Under the pieces are notes generated by a model. That model did no database searches and was not told the DNA's origin. It saw only the letters and a program-made list of their open reading frames with translations. Made by a program: the position numbers and the translations under genes. 64,000 bases of DNA from Rahnella ecdela (GTDB lineage: Bacteria > Pseudomonadota > Gammaproteobacteria > Enterobacterales > Enterobacteriaceae), in the NCBI RefSeq assembly GCF_019049625.1, contig NZ_JAFMOY010000113.1:1-64000 (forward strand). Direction: 5' to 3'. Positions 7,913 to 16,885 of the stretch are shown piece by piece. The stretch's first letter is position 1. Each line of letters begins with the position of its first letter.

Positions 7913-9880
7913 ATGATGATGAAAATCAAACCTCTGAGCCTGACTGTTTCTGCCCTGCTGCTTTCAACCCCTGCCGCTTTTGCTGATACCGCTCAGCCTG
8001 AACTGAGTCAGCGGGAAGTTACATTGCTCACCGTTGACGGGTTGCAGTTCAAAGACCTCAATCATTCCGGCAAACTCGAACCTTATGAAGACTGGCGGCT
8101 GACGCCGGAAGAACGCGCGGCCGATCTGGTAAAACGCATGACACTGGAAGAAAAAGCCGGGGTGATGATGCACGGTTCCGCACCGACGGCCAACAGTCCG
8201 ATCGGTGCCGGAACACATTATGATATCGCGGCAGCGGAAAAAATGATTTCCGGCGCTAAGGTCAACAGCCTGATCACCCGTCTTTCTGCCGAAGATCCGG
8301 CGCTGATGGCGGAAGAAAATAACAAATTGCAGCAGATTGCTGAAAAGACCCGGCTCGGGATTCCGGTCACAGTCAGCAGCGACCCGCGTAACTCGTTCGA
8401 ATATCTGATTGGCGCGAGCACTTCTTCCGGCAAATTCACCCAGTGGCCGGAAACCTTAGGGCTGGCGGCGATTGGTAATGAAAAACTCACCCGTCGTTAT
8501 GCCGATATTGTACGTCAGGAATATCTGGCCGTCGGTATTCGTGAAGCCCTTTCTCCGCAGGCCGATCTGGCGACCGAACCGCGCTGGGCGCGAATCAGCG
8601 GTACTTTCGGCGAAGACCCGACACGGGTACATAACATGGTGCGCGGCTACATCGAAGGGATGCAAAACGGCGGCGATGGCCTTAATTCCGGCAGCGTAAT
8701 TTCGGTGGTAAAACACTGGGTCGGTTACGGCGCAGCGGAAAACGGCTACGACAGCCACAACGTCTACGGCAAAAACGCCGTCTTCCCCGGCAATAATCTC
8801 AAAGAACACATCTATCCTTTTACCGGCGCGTTTGAAGCCAACGTCGCCAGTGTCATGCCCACCTATTCCATTTTAAAAAACGCGTCGTTCGAAGGCAAAC
8901 CGCTGGAACAGGTCGGTGCCGGATTCAGCCATCAGTTACTGACAGATATTCTGCGCGGCCAGTATGGTTTTAAAGGTGTGATCCTCAGCGACTGGCTGAT
9001 CACCAGCAACTGCGAAGACGAATGTTTGAACGGTTCGCCGGCGGGCAAAGAACCGGTACCCGGCGGTATGTCCTGGGGCGTTGAAAACTTGACGCCGCAG
9101 CAGCGTTTCGTCAAAGCCGTGAAAGCAGGTGTAGATCAGTTTGGCGGCGTGACTGACTCACAATTGCTGGTGAATGCGGTGAACGAAAAACAACTCACAT
9201 CGCAGCGGCTGGATGAATCCGCAGAGCGGATCCTCGAGCAGAAATTCCGTACCGGATTGTTTGAAAATCCGTTTATCGATCCGCAGAACGCGGTGAAAAC
9301 CGTCGGGCGCGCAGACTGGCAGAAAGAAGCCGACGCCGCGCAACGTCATTCCCTTGTTTTGCTGCAAAACACCGGCGATCTGTTACCGCTGAAGAAAGGC
9401 AAAAAAGTGTGGTTGTATGGCATTGACCCGAAAGCCGCACAAGACGCAGGCTTTACCGTGGTTGATGCACCCGAAAAAGCCGATATCGCTCTCATTCGCG
9501 CCCATGCGCCGTACGAACAGCCGCATACAGCCTGGTTCTTCGGCAAGCGTCACCATGAAGGCTCGCTGGCTTTCACTGACGATAATGCCGATTATCAGGC
9601 CATTGTAAAAGCCAGCAAAGCGGTGCCGACGGTGGTGACCGTGTATCTCGACCGCCCTGCCATTCTCACCAACGTGAATGACAAAGCGAAAGCGGTCATC
9701 GGTAATTTCGGGGTCAGCGATGCGGTGCTGTTCAGCCGTCTGACCAGCAGCGAAACCTATACCGGTAAACTGCCGTTCGAACTGCCTTCTTCTATGGAAG
9801 CCGTGCTGAAACAGCAGTCGGATATGCCGCACGACAGCGAAGATCCGCTGTTTGAGATTGGCTTTGGTCTCGCCCGTTAA
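7913..9880 (+). CDS. Exported GH3 beta-glucosidase-type glycosidase
   Basis: The 655-residue product starts with a Sec signal (KIKPLSLTVSALLLSTPAAFA, cleavage near 24). The GH3 (alpha/beta)8 domain follows. The nucleophile is probably Asp360 in GVILSDW, and KHWVGYGAAENGYDSH forms the typical substrate-binding stretch. A truncated C-terminal alpha/beta domain carries LVLLQNTGDLLPL. A canonical EF-hand-like loop, DLNHSGKLEPYE (48-59), lies just after the signal and should bind calcium. GH3 enzymes of this type release glucose or xylose from beta-linked oligosaccharides; the exact substrate cannot be read here. Three tandem ATGs (7913, 7916, 7919) follow AAGG, so the start is uncertain by two codons. 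Confidence 0.88.
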   Translation: MMMKIKPLSLTVSALLLSTPAAFADTAQPELSQREVTLLTVDGLQFKDLNHSGKLEPYEDWRLTPEERAADLVKRMTLEEKAGVMMHGSAPTANSPIGAGTHYDIAAAEKMISGAKVNSLITRLSAEDPALMAEENNKLQQIAEKTRLGIPVTVSSDPRNSFEYLIGASTSSGKFTQWPETLGLAAIGNEKLTRRYADIVRQEYLAVGIREALSPQADLATEPRWARISGTFGEDPTRVHNMVRGYIEGMQNGGDGLNSGSVISVVKHWVGYGAAENGYDSHNVYGKNAVFPGNNLKEHIYPFTGAFEANVASVMPTYSILKNASFEGKPLEQVGAGFSHQLLTDILRGQYGFKGVILSDWLITSNCEDECLNGSPAGKEPVPGGMSWGVENLTPQQRFVKAVKAGVDQFGGVTDSQLLVNAVNEKQLTSQRLDESAERILEQKFRTGLFENPFIDPQNAVKTVGRADWQKEADAAQRHSLVLLQNTGDLLPLKKGKKVWLYGIDPKAAQDAGFTVVDAPEKADIALIRAHAPYEQPHTAWFFGKRHHEGSLAFTDDNADYQAIVKASKAVPTVVTVYLDRPAILTNVNDKAKAVIGNFGVSDAVLFSRLTSSETYTGKLPFELPSSMEAVLKQQSDMPHDSEDPLFEIGFGLAR

Positions 9881-9889
9881 CGTCTGTGT

Positions 9890-10573
9890 TTAACTGTTAA
9901 CCCGCGCCAGCACAAAACCGTCCCAGCCTTTGCTGCCGACGGTTTGCAGCGCGGTGGCGGACAAACGCGGTTCCTGCTCAATCATCTCAATAAAGCGGCG
10001 AACGCCCTGCACACGGGCGTCGTCGCTTTGCGGATCAACCACCGCGCCGTCCCGCACCACGTTGTCACCGATAATTAATGTACCTGGCTTCGAAAGCTTC
10101 AGCGCCCATTCCAGATAAAGCGGATTACTGGGTTTATCTGCATCAATAAAAATCAAATCAAACGGCGCTTCAGCCGTAAGCGTCGGTAAGGTTTCTGACG
10201 CCGGACCGGTGTGCAACGTAATTTTGTCCTGCAAACCGACGAGATCAATATTGGTCTGTGCAATCCGGGCATGATGCGCATCGGCCTCCAGCGTCACAAC
10301 TTTGCCCAGTGCGGGCAGTGCGCGCGCCAGCCAGATTGTGCTGTAAGCGCCGAGCGTGCCGATTTCCAGCACCTTCTGGGCGCCGGTAATTTGCGCGAAT
10401 AATGCCAGAAGTTTTCCCTGATTAGGTGCCACATCATGCGCGGGCAATCCGGCCTGATGATTATTGTCCAGCACCTGCTGTAATACGGGATCGTCTTCCA
10501 CCAGATGGCCGACCAGATAGTTATCCACTTCGGTCCATTTTTGACTGTATTCCTGCGAACTTTCCGGTTTCAT
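9890..10573 (-). CDS. SAM-dependent O-methyltransferase (COG4122 / CCoAOMT type)
   Basis: This 227-residue protein starts at the ATG behind AGGAG (minus strand), 14 codons inside the longest frame. It has the SAM-binding motif KVLEIGTLGAYSTIWLA, an acidic loop (VVTLEADAHH) and the catalytic metal site FDLIFIDADKP, all typical of the catechol/caffeoyl-CoA O-methyltransferase fold. It probably methylates a catechol or other phenolic in the cytoplasm with a divalent cation. It is convergent with the GH3 gene (9-bp gap) and has no obvious pathway partners nearby. Confidence 0.87.
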   Translation of the reverse strand: MKPESSQEYSQKWTEVDNYLVGHLVEDDPVLQQVLDNNHQAGLPAHDVAPNQGKLLALFAQITGAQKVLEIGTLGAYSTIWLARALPALGKVVTLEADAHHARIAQTNIDLVGLQDKITLHTGPASETLPTLTAEAPFDLIFIDADKPSNPLYLEWALKLSKPGTLIIGDNVVRDGAVVDPQSDDARVQGVRRFIEMIEQEPRLSATALQTVGSKGWDGFVLARVNS

Positions 10574-10979
10574 GTTGTCTCCTGCGGTGAACTTTTTCGA
10601 TTTTAAAAAACTCACTTTTAAAGCTAATCCGTTACGGCGGTTTTGCCCGCCTTTTCAATGAAATTCTTCAAATTTCACGCTTCTTTAGTCAGACACGATA
10701 ACCATTCCTTAAGTGAGGTTGTTTGCAAAACAACCAAAAAAACCCTTTCTTTCATAAGGATGAATATGCGCCACTTCACAGTTTTTGGAGAAAGTTCCCT
10801 TTAATTTGCAAAATAATAATGATAACAATTATCATTAAGTTTAACATTCGTCTCGTTTTCGTCAGGCCAGTACGCATGTCTGTGTCTCGGCTTTCGTGCG
10901 GAACGCTGTTGGCTTTTTGGGTTTATTACACACGCATCAATTAATCACCTGATGATTTATCAGGTTATTTATAGGGACT
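10574..10979. other. Regulatory intergenic region upstream of the siderophore receptor
   Basis: No convincing gene is present in this ~400-bp stretch. It holds a strong Fur box at 10818-10836 and a small hairpin CCTGA/TCAGG near 10948-10964 just before the receptor start. Small frames inside it lack ribosome binding sites. Confidence 0.7.
10818..10836. promoter_or_regulatory. Fur box of the siderophore receptor gene
   Basis: The 19-base sequence AATGATAACAATTATCATT contains TGATAAC-A-ATTATCA, a 7-1-7 Fur site with one mismatch. It lies about 145 bp upstream of the receptor start, so iron-replete Fur should repress the gene. Confidence 0.88.
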
Positions 10980-13103
10980 ATGAATATGTTGTTGGCTTTC
11001 CCCCTCAAACGCTCGGTGCTTATGTGCGCCATGGCGCTGGCCGTTCCGGCTGCATCAATGGCTGCCGAAGATACGGTCGTAGTCAAAGCCGCACCTGCTG
11101 ATACCGCAGATGCCCCGACGCAGGGTTACAGTGCAAAAACCAGTAAAAGCGCGACCAAAACAGATCAGCCGCTGATCACGACCGGTCAGGCCGTTTCTGT
11201 TGTGACCCGTCAACAAATGACGGACCAGAACGCCACCACGGTTAACGCTGCACTGAACTACACGCCGGGCGTATTCACCAACTTTGCCGGCGGCGCAACG
11301 CGTTATGACACGATTTCCCTGCGCGGTTTCCACGGCGGTGACGTCAACAACACCTTCCTCGATGGCCTGCGTATTCTCAGCGATGGCGCGACTTACAACT
11401 CCATTCAGGTTGATCCATGGTTCCTTGAGCGTATTGATGTGGTGAAAGGCCCGTCTTCTGCGCTTTACGGCCAGAGTATTCCGGGCGGTGTGGTGGTTGA
11501 ATCCACCAAGCGTCCGCAGTTCGCTGAAGAAGGTCACTTCCAGCTTTCCGGCGGTACGCAAAATACCAAAGGCGGCGCGTTCGATTACACCAATGCGATC
11601 AACGATCAGCTTGCATTCCGTCTGACCGGTATGACCCGCAGCAGCGATACGCAGTACGATCACCAGCGCGAAGAGCGTTACGCGATTTCTCCACAGTTGC
11701 TGTGGACGCCGGATGAAAACACCTCGCTGTTACTGCGCGCTTATCTGCAAAAGGATCCGTCCGGTGGTTACCACGCCGCAGTCCCAGCTGACGGCAGCCT
11801 GTACGGCCAGAAACTGAGCCGTGGTTTCTTCGATGGCGAAAGCACCCGCAACCAGTTCAAACGCTGGGAACAAATCTACAGCTACGAATTCCAGCACGCG
11901 TTTAACGACGTGTGGTCATTCCGCCAGAACGCCAATTACACCCATTCTAATACCGAACTGGATCAGGTGTATCAGGCAGGCTGGAACGCCGACCGTACTC
12001 TGATGAATCGCTACTATTCTGGCGAGAAATCTTCTCTGGATACGTTCGCTATCGACAACCAGCTGGAAGCCGATTTCGCGACCGGCGAAGTGGCGCATAA
12101 AGTGGTACTCGGTTTCGACTATTCCCACTTTATCAACGACGTAAAATCTGATGGTGCAACCGCTGAGATGCTGAACCCGTATACCGGTGTTGGCGGCGAT
12201 GCACTGAATTACTACAGTCATTCACGCGGCAAAAACCGTTACGAGCAGATGGGCACTTATCTGCAGGACGAAATGAGCTGGAACAAATGGTATCTGACCC
12301 TGTCCGGCCGTTACGACACGCTGAAAACGTCCAGCCGCAGCTATGAAAGCATTTACGGCACGCAAAGCAACAGCGAACGTAAAGACGAACACTTCAGCAG
12401 CCGCGCTTCCCTGCTTTATGCATTCGACAACGGCATTTCTCCGTACGTCAGCTACAGCCAGGCGATGACGCCATCTGCCCTGCCGGGTCAGGACGGCACA
12501 TTGCTGAAACCGATGCAGAGTGAACAATACGAAGCGGGGATCAAATTCCAGCCGGTCGGCACATCCGATATGTACACCGCAGCGCTGTATGATCTGACGC
12601 AAAAAGACGTGGGCAACCGTGTCGTCGTGGGCAGCTACTACGAGCCGGCAGGTAAAATCCGTTCACAGGGTCTGGAGCTGGAAGCCAAGAAACAGGTTAC
12701 TGAACGCTTCAACGTGATGGCCGGTTATACCTACAACAAAGTACGTATCCGTGATGCGGCGCAGAACAACGGCAACACGCCGTATGTGACGCCTAAGCAA
12801 ATGGCTTCCATCTGGGGTCAGTACAATACGCCGGTGGGTGTGGATCTGGGACTGGGCGTTCGTTATATCGGCACGCAATGGGCTGATAACGAAAACACCC
12901 AGCACATGCCTTCCGCGACGCTGGTTGATGCTTCACTGCGTATGAATCTGGTGCAGTTTAATCCGCAGCTGAAAGGCGCGTATGTGCAGCTGAACGCCAA
13001 CAACTTGCTCGACAAAAACTATGTCGCAGCCTGTTACGGCACCAGCTACTGCTACTGGGGTCAGGAACGTACCGTGGTTGCTACAGTAGGTTATGATTTC
13101 TGA
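10980..13103 (+). CDS. TonB-dependent siderophore receptor (FhuA/FoxA type)
   Basis: The 707-residue outer-membrane protein has a signal peptide (cleaved near residue 28), a TonB box DTVVVKA (31-37) and the plug domain (QAVSVVTRQQMTDQN, LRGFHGG, ERIDVVKGPSSALYGQ). A 22-strand barrel ends in NLLDKNYVAACYGTSYCYWG and a terminal Phe. The paired Cys near the end and overall pattern match the ferrichrome/ferrioxamine receptors FhuA and FoxA, so the ligand is probably a hydroxamate siderophore. AGGGA is better placed for ATG 10986 than for 10980. It is iron-regulated by the upstream Fur box and followed by REP-like palindromes. Confidence 0.9.
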   Translation: MNMLLAFPLKRSVLMCAMALAVPAASMAAEDTVVVKAAPADTADAPTQGYSAKTSKSATKTDQPLITTGQAVSVVTRQQMTDQNATTVNAALNYTPGVFTNFAGGATRYDTISLRGFHGGDVNNTFLDGLRILSDGATYNSIQVDPWFLERIDVVKGPSSALYGQSIPGGVVVESTKRPQFAEEGHFQLSGGTQNTKGGAFDYTNAINDQLAFRLTGMTRSSDTQYDHQREERYAISPQLLWTPDENTSLLLRAYLQKDPSGGYHAAVPADGSLYGQKLSRGFFDGESTRNQFKRWEQIYSYEFQHAFNDVWSFRQNANYTHSNTELDQVYQAGWNADRTLMNRYYSGEKSSLDTFAIDNQLEADFATGEVAHKVVLGFDYSHFINDVKSDGATAEMLNPYTGVGGDALNYYSHSRGKNRYEQMGTYLQDEMSWNKWYLTLSGRYDTLKTSSRSYESIYGTQSNSERKDEHFSSRASLLYAFDNGISPYVSYSQAMTPSALPGQDGTLLKPMQSEQYEAGIKFQPVGTSDMYTAALYDLTQKDVGNRVVVGSYYEPAGKIRSQGLELEAKKQVTERFNVMAGYTYNKVRIRDAAQNNGNTPYVTPKQMASIWGQYNTPVGVDLGLGVRYIGTQWADNENTQHMPSATLVDASLRMNLVQFNPQLKGAYVQLNANNLLDKNYVAACYGTSYCYWGQERTVVATVGYDF

Positions 13104-13109
13104 TTTACT

Positions 13110-13219
13110 CCTTCCCCTCTCACGAGGGGAAGGCTGGGATAGGGTGTGGGTTTACTACGAACTTAACCCTCGTGTTATCTTTAATATCCCACCCCAACCC
13201 TCCCCTTCGCAGGGGAGGG
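13110..13219. repeat. Pair of inverted REP-like palindromes (BIME-like)
   Basis: Two GC-rich hairpins face each other in the receptor-tetR gap. One at 13110-13133 has arms CCTTCCCCTC / GAGGGGAAGG; one at 13198-13219 has arms CCCTCCCC / GGGGAGGG. The inner sides carry matching tails (GGCTGGGATAGGG and CCCACCCCAA). The right element is the exact reverse complement of the palindrome at 44594-44615. It may also terminate both converging genes. Confidence 0.8.
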
Positions 13220-13235
13220 AACCGTCCGAATACAT

Positions 13236-13826
13236 CTATTCGTCTGACAAATCTAACCGTGTCTTCAGCGCCTTCCGCGCACTTTCCAGCAAGGCATCGG
13301 ATATCTGCCGATCCGGTTCACATCGCGCCAGCGATAAACTGCCCATCAGCTCTGCACTCACCGATATCGCCGTAGTTTGCGGATCATCAACACCTATCTC
13401 CGTCAGCTGGCGAATAATCATTCCCCGGATACGTTCGATTCCCCTGGCGAATTCCACCTGGCAAGGGGCCGGCATGCGTGGTGTTTCTGAAGCCAGCGCC
13501 GAAACCGGACAGCCTTGCGCGCGATTGTCGCGATGCCAAGGAGAAAGGTAAAAATCAATATAGCCCGCCAGCTGTTCCGGTGCGGCCAGTCCCTGATTTT
13601 TTTTCTCCCAGCGCAGCATCACCTGATTAAACATCTGTTCTATTGCTGCTTCGATTAGCGCCTCTTTCGACGCAAAGTGCGCATAAAACCCGCCGTGCGT
13701 CAGCCCGGCCTTGCTCATCACACCCGCCACACTGACCTGCAACGGCCCTTTGGCGCGGATAGCTTTCGCCGCTTCTTTCACGATCCGCTCGCGGATTTTA
13801 GGTTTATGTTCACTTTCGTAGCGCAT
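13236..13826 (-). CDS. TetR-family repressor of the adjacent efflux genes
   Basis: This 196-residue protein has the TetR N-terminal helix-turn-helix (IVKEAAKAIRAKG, VAGVMSKAGLTHGGFYAHFASKEALIEAA) and a helical ligand-binding domain containing CPVSALASE, as in the AcrR-like C-terminal family. It follows the membrane-fusion gene on the same strand with a 37-bp gap, so the two are probably co-transcribed. It most likely represses the divergent pump promoters at 15001-15068. The inducer is probably a pump substrate (inference). Confidence 0.88.
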   Translation of the reverse strand: MRYESEHKPKIRERIVKEAAKAIRAKGPLQVSVAGVMSKAGLTHGGFYAHFASKEALIEAAIEQMFNQVMLRWEKKNQGLAAPEQLAGYIDFYLSPWHRDNRAQGCPVSALASETPRMPAPCQVEFARGIERIRGMIIRQLTEIGVDDPQTTAISVSAELMGSLSLARCEPDRQISDALLESARKALKTRLDLSDE

Positions 13827-13863
13827 AGTAAGGCCCTGATAATCAGAAAATTGCCGTCATAGT

Positions 13864-15000
13864 TTACCTGACCGCATCGGTTAACGAAACGCGGGCATCC
13901 ACCGATAATCCCGGACGCAGCGCCGCCAAATCCGGCTGACCGGCATCGAGGCGAATGCGCACCGGCACCCGCTGAACAATCTTGGTAAAGTTACCCGTCC
14001 CCGGCTCAAACGGCAGCAACGCAAATGTCGAACCGGAACCCGGCGCGAGACTGTCGACTTCACCGTGAAACGTCACGCCTGGCAGCGCATCCACATGCAC
14101 ATCCGCCCGTTGTCCCGGCTGCATCCTGCCGGTCTGCGTTTCCTTGAAGTTGGCCGTCACATAAATCCCCTGCTCCGGTACCAGCGTCATCAGCCGCTGA
14201 CCGGGCGTGACATAATCACCCACCTGCACCTGACGGTTACCCGCTACGCCATCAACCGCAGCAAAAATAGTGGTGTGATTGAGATCCTGCTGTGCCAGAT
14301 CTTCTGCCGCCTGTGCTTTCATCACCGCCGCATTTGCCAGGGCCAGTGCCGCTTCAATTTCAGCCCTTTTGGCATGCGTGACCGCTGCCTGATTTTGCGC
14401 CACATCCAACATCGCTGCGGCGTGCGCCGAGGTCTGTTCCGCGGTCACGGCTGTCGTTTTATACCGATCTGCATCATTGCGAGACGTCGCACCACTGACC
14501 GCCAGAGACTGATAACGCTGTTGTTCTGCTTCGGCGTGTTGCTGTTCGGCACGTGAGGAACGGATCGCCGTGCGCGCCGCTTCAATTTGCGTCAGAGCCA
14601 GCTGTTCCTGTGCCTGCTGACTAAGTAACGCCGCCTGCTGCTGCGCCACCTGAGCGCGGGCATCTTCGAGATCCCCGCGTGCCGCGTTCAGACGTGCAGT
14701 AAATTCTTCACTGTCGATCAGCACCAGTTTATCCCCCGCATGAACCCGCTGGTTATGGCTCACCAGCACTTTGGCCACAAACCCCTTCACTTTTGGTGCA
14801 ACGGTGGTTGCATCCGCCGTCAGATAGGCATCATCGGTGGATTCTGCCGCAGGCGCTGCCAGCAACCAGGCGGCACCGCCCAGGGCAACAGCCAGTGCAA
14901 TGCCGCTGACTACAAAGATCCGCTTCGACCGTTTACGGGATTTTTCTTCCGGGACCGGGATCCCTTCGCCTGCTGTGGCTTCACTCATTTTCATTCTCAC
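13864..15000 (-). CDS. EmrA/HlyD-type membrane-fusion protein
   Basis: The 378-residue product has one membrane anchor (RIFVVSGIALAVALGGAAWLLAA, about 27-50) and the motif STDDAYLTADATTVAPKVKGFV typical of EmrA. A long Ala/Gln-rich alpha-helical hairpin (about 105-245) and the lipoyl/barrel halves follow (GDYVTPGQRLMTLVPEQGIYVTANFKETQ). It would bridge the inner-membrane pump to an outer-membrane channel. Start candidates are GTG 15000, ATG 14994 and ATG 14988. It is divergent from the MFS pump at 15069, unlike the usual emrA-emrB order, with tetR downstream. No outer-membrane component is adjacent. Confidence 0.9.
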   Translation of the reverse strand: MRMKMSEATAGEGIPVPEEKSRKRSKRIFVVSGIALAVALGGAAWLLAAPAAESTDDAYLTADATTVAPKVKGFVAKVLVSHNQRVHAGDKLVLIDSEEFTARLNAARGDLEDARAQVAQQQAALLSQQAQEQLALTQIEAARTAIRSSRAEQQHAEAEQQRYQSLAVSGATSRNDADRYKTTAVTAEQTSAHAAAMLDVAQNQAAVTHAKRAEIEAALALANAAVMKAQAAEDLAQQDLNHTTIFAAVDGVAGNRQVQVGDYVTPGQRLMTLVPEQGIYVTANFKETQTGRMQPGQRADVHVDALPGVTFHGEVDSLAPGSGSTFALLPFEPGTGNFTKIVQRVPVRIRLDAGQPDLAALRPGLSVDARVSLTDAVR

Positions 15001-15007
15001 TCATTGC

Positions 15008-15030
15008 ATGATGGCCATCATATTAATATG
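15008..15030. promoter_or_regulatory. Overlapping palindromes in the divergent pump promoter region
   Basis: A perfect 14-bp palindrome ATGATGGCCATCAT (15008-15021) overlaps a perfect 12-bp palindrome CATATTAATATG (15019-15030). Both lie in the 68-bp gap between the membrane-fusion and MFS starts. They are good candidate operators for the nearby TetR protein. Confidence 0.6.
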
Positions 15031-15068
15031 ACACTCATCATACAAACAAGCCCCGGGATATCACAAAA

Positions 15069-16622
15069 ATGTCTGCCACCCTGACTCCAGCCGCGACGCT
15101 CTCGCCTGCGGATTACCCGACATCACGCAAGTTTCTGATTTTCAGCATTATGGCGTTTGGCATGTTCCTGGCGCTGATCGACATTCAGATCGTCGCCGCT
15201 TCTTTAAATGATGTACAGGCCGGACTTTCCGCCGGTCCAGATGAAATCAGCTGGGTACAAACGTCGTACCTGATCGCCGAACTGGTGATGATCCCTTTCT
15301 CGGCATTTCTCACGCAGGCCCTTTCCACCCGCTGGCTGTTCAGTGCCTCCGCCGCGCTGTTTACGCTCAGCAGTATCGGCTGCGGATTGTCGTGGAATAT
15401 TGAATCGATGATCTTCTTTCGCGCCTTACAGGGATTCACCGGCGGCGCGATGGTGCCGACCGTATTTGCCACCGGCTTTGCCATGTTTCAGGGTAAACAG
15501 CAGGCGTTGATCCCGGCGATCCTCGGCATGGTCAGCGTACTGGCGCCGACGCTCGGTCCGACGGTCGGCGGCGTAGTCACGCAACTGCTCGACTGGCGCT
15601 GGATTTTCTTCATCAATATTCTTCCGGGTATTCTGGTGGCGACCGGCGCGGTACTGTTTATCCATGTTGATAAAGCCGACTTTTCGATGCTCAAACGCAT
15701 CGACTGGGTGCATTTACTGTCTATGGCGATAGCACTGGGTTGTCTGGAATATGTGCTGGAAGAAGGTCCGCGCAAAAACTGGTTCAGCGATCCGCAAATT
15801 CAGATTTCCGCCTGGTTCTCGCTGGTGGCGTTTGTCCTGTTTCTCGAGCGTTCCTTTTATTCCAAAAACCCGATCGTGCGCCTGACCCCTTTCCGCGACC
15901 CGACGTTCACCTTCGCCTGCCTGTTCAATCTGGTGGTCGGCTTCGGACTTTACGCCTCGACCTATCTGACGCCCGTTTTCCTGGGGCGCATCCGCGATTT
16001 CAACAGTCTGGAAATCGGTACGACGGTGTTTGTGGTCGGCGTCGGCCAGTTTTTCAGCACTATTATTGCTGCCAGACTCATCGGGCGCGTTGACCGCCGG
16101 TTGCTGATCGCCGTGGGATTATCCGGTTTTGCTCTCAGTCTGTGGCTAACCACCACCGTCACCCCGTTCTGGGGATCAGATCAGTTTTTCTGGCCGCAGG
16201 TCGTGCGCGGCTTATTTATAATGTTATGTATCGTACCGAGCGTGAACATGGCGCTGACCGCGTTTCAGGGGCCGGAACTGCGTTACGCGTCGGGACTGTT
16301 TAATCTGATGCGAAATCTTGGCGGTGCTATTGGTATTGCTACCGTCAATACCTGGTTGCAGGACTGGACAAGGGTGCATGCGGCCCGTTTCGGCGAAAAT
16401 CTCGGACAATACGGCTATACCGCGCAGGAAGTGATTGGCTCCCTGGCGCAGAAGATTGGCCACCTGACACCGGATACGGCGCAGGCATTACTGATGGCGA
16501 AAGGTTTGTTTGGTGCGAAGGTTGCCGCGCAGTCTCTGACCCTGGCGTTTAATGACATTTTTCAGGTGATGGCCTGGATGTTTCTGGCGGCGTTGATCAT
16601 GGTGCCGTTTTGCCGTAAATGA
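15069..16622 (+). CDS. DHA2-family MFS multidrug exporter (EmrB type)
   Basis: The 517-residue membrane protein has about 14 hydrophobic segments. Family signatures are LALIDIQIVAASLNDVQ (the DHA2 motif D1 region), SWVQTSYLIAELVMIP, RALQGFTGGAMVPTVFATGF and the motif C stretch VLAPTLGPTVGGVV. It should export hydrophobic drugs or phenolics by proton antiport, working with the divergent membrane-fusion protein. Ribosome binding is weak before ATG 15069. The shared 68-bp promoter region and the TetR gene imply substrate-induced control. Confidence 0.9.
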   Translation: MSATLTPAATLSPADYPTSRKFLIFSIMAFGMFLALIDIQIVAASLNDVQAGLSAGPDEISWVQTSYLIAELVMIPFSAFLTQALSTRWLFSASAALFTLSSIGCGLSWNIESMIFFRALQGFTGGAMVPTVFATGFAMFQGKQQALIPAILGMVSVLAPTLGPTVGGVVTQLLDWRWIFFINILPGILVATGAVLFIHVDKADFSMLKRIDWVHLLSMAIALGCLEYVLEEGPRKNWFSDPQIQISAWFSLVAFVLFLERSFYSKNPIVRLTPFRDPTFTFACLFNLVVGFGLYASTYLTPVFLGRIRDFNSLEIGTTVFVVGVGQFFSTIIAARLIGRVDRRLLIAVGLSGFALSLWLTTTVTPFWGSDQFFWPQVVRGLFIMLCIVPSVNMALTAFQGPELRYASGLFNLMRNLGGAIGIATVNTWLQDWTRVHAARFGENLGQYGYTAQEVIGSLAQKIGHLTPDTAQALLMAKGLFGAKVAAQSLTLAFNDIFQVMAWMFLAALIMVPFCRK

Positions 16623-16885
16623 GCAAATAAATGTAAAGAAATGTGGTGTATGCATCAAAAAATGCGGTTGCTTAAGGGAACTTTTCCAACAAGATGAGAA
16701 AGCTTTGGCCTGTTTGAAATAAATCCTTATAATTAGCGGCCCTGTAAGGCGATTCGTTACATATCCTGAGTCCCTTTCAAGTGCTATGTGCAAGTACACT
16801 ATCTCTCCGGCCGGTTTCGAGCGCGTCGGGGGGAATCAACATTCTGACAACAACTGCCAGTGTGGCATTAACGACCAACGAAAAT

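Noticed and set aside
16781-16885. N-terminal extension of the L,D-transpeptidase
   Set aside because: It would bury the signal peptide; the ATG at 16886 gives a normal exported protein.
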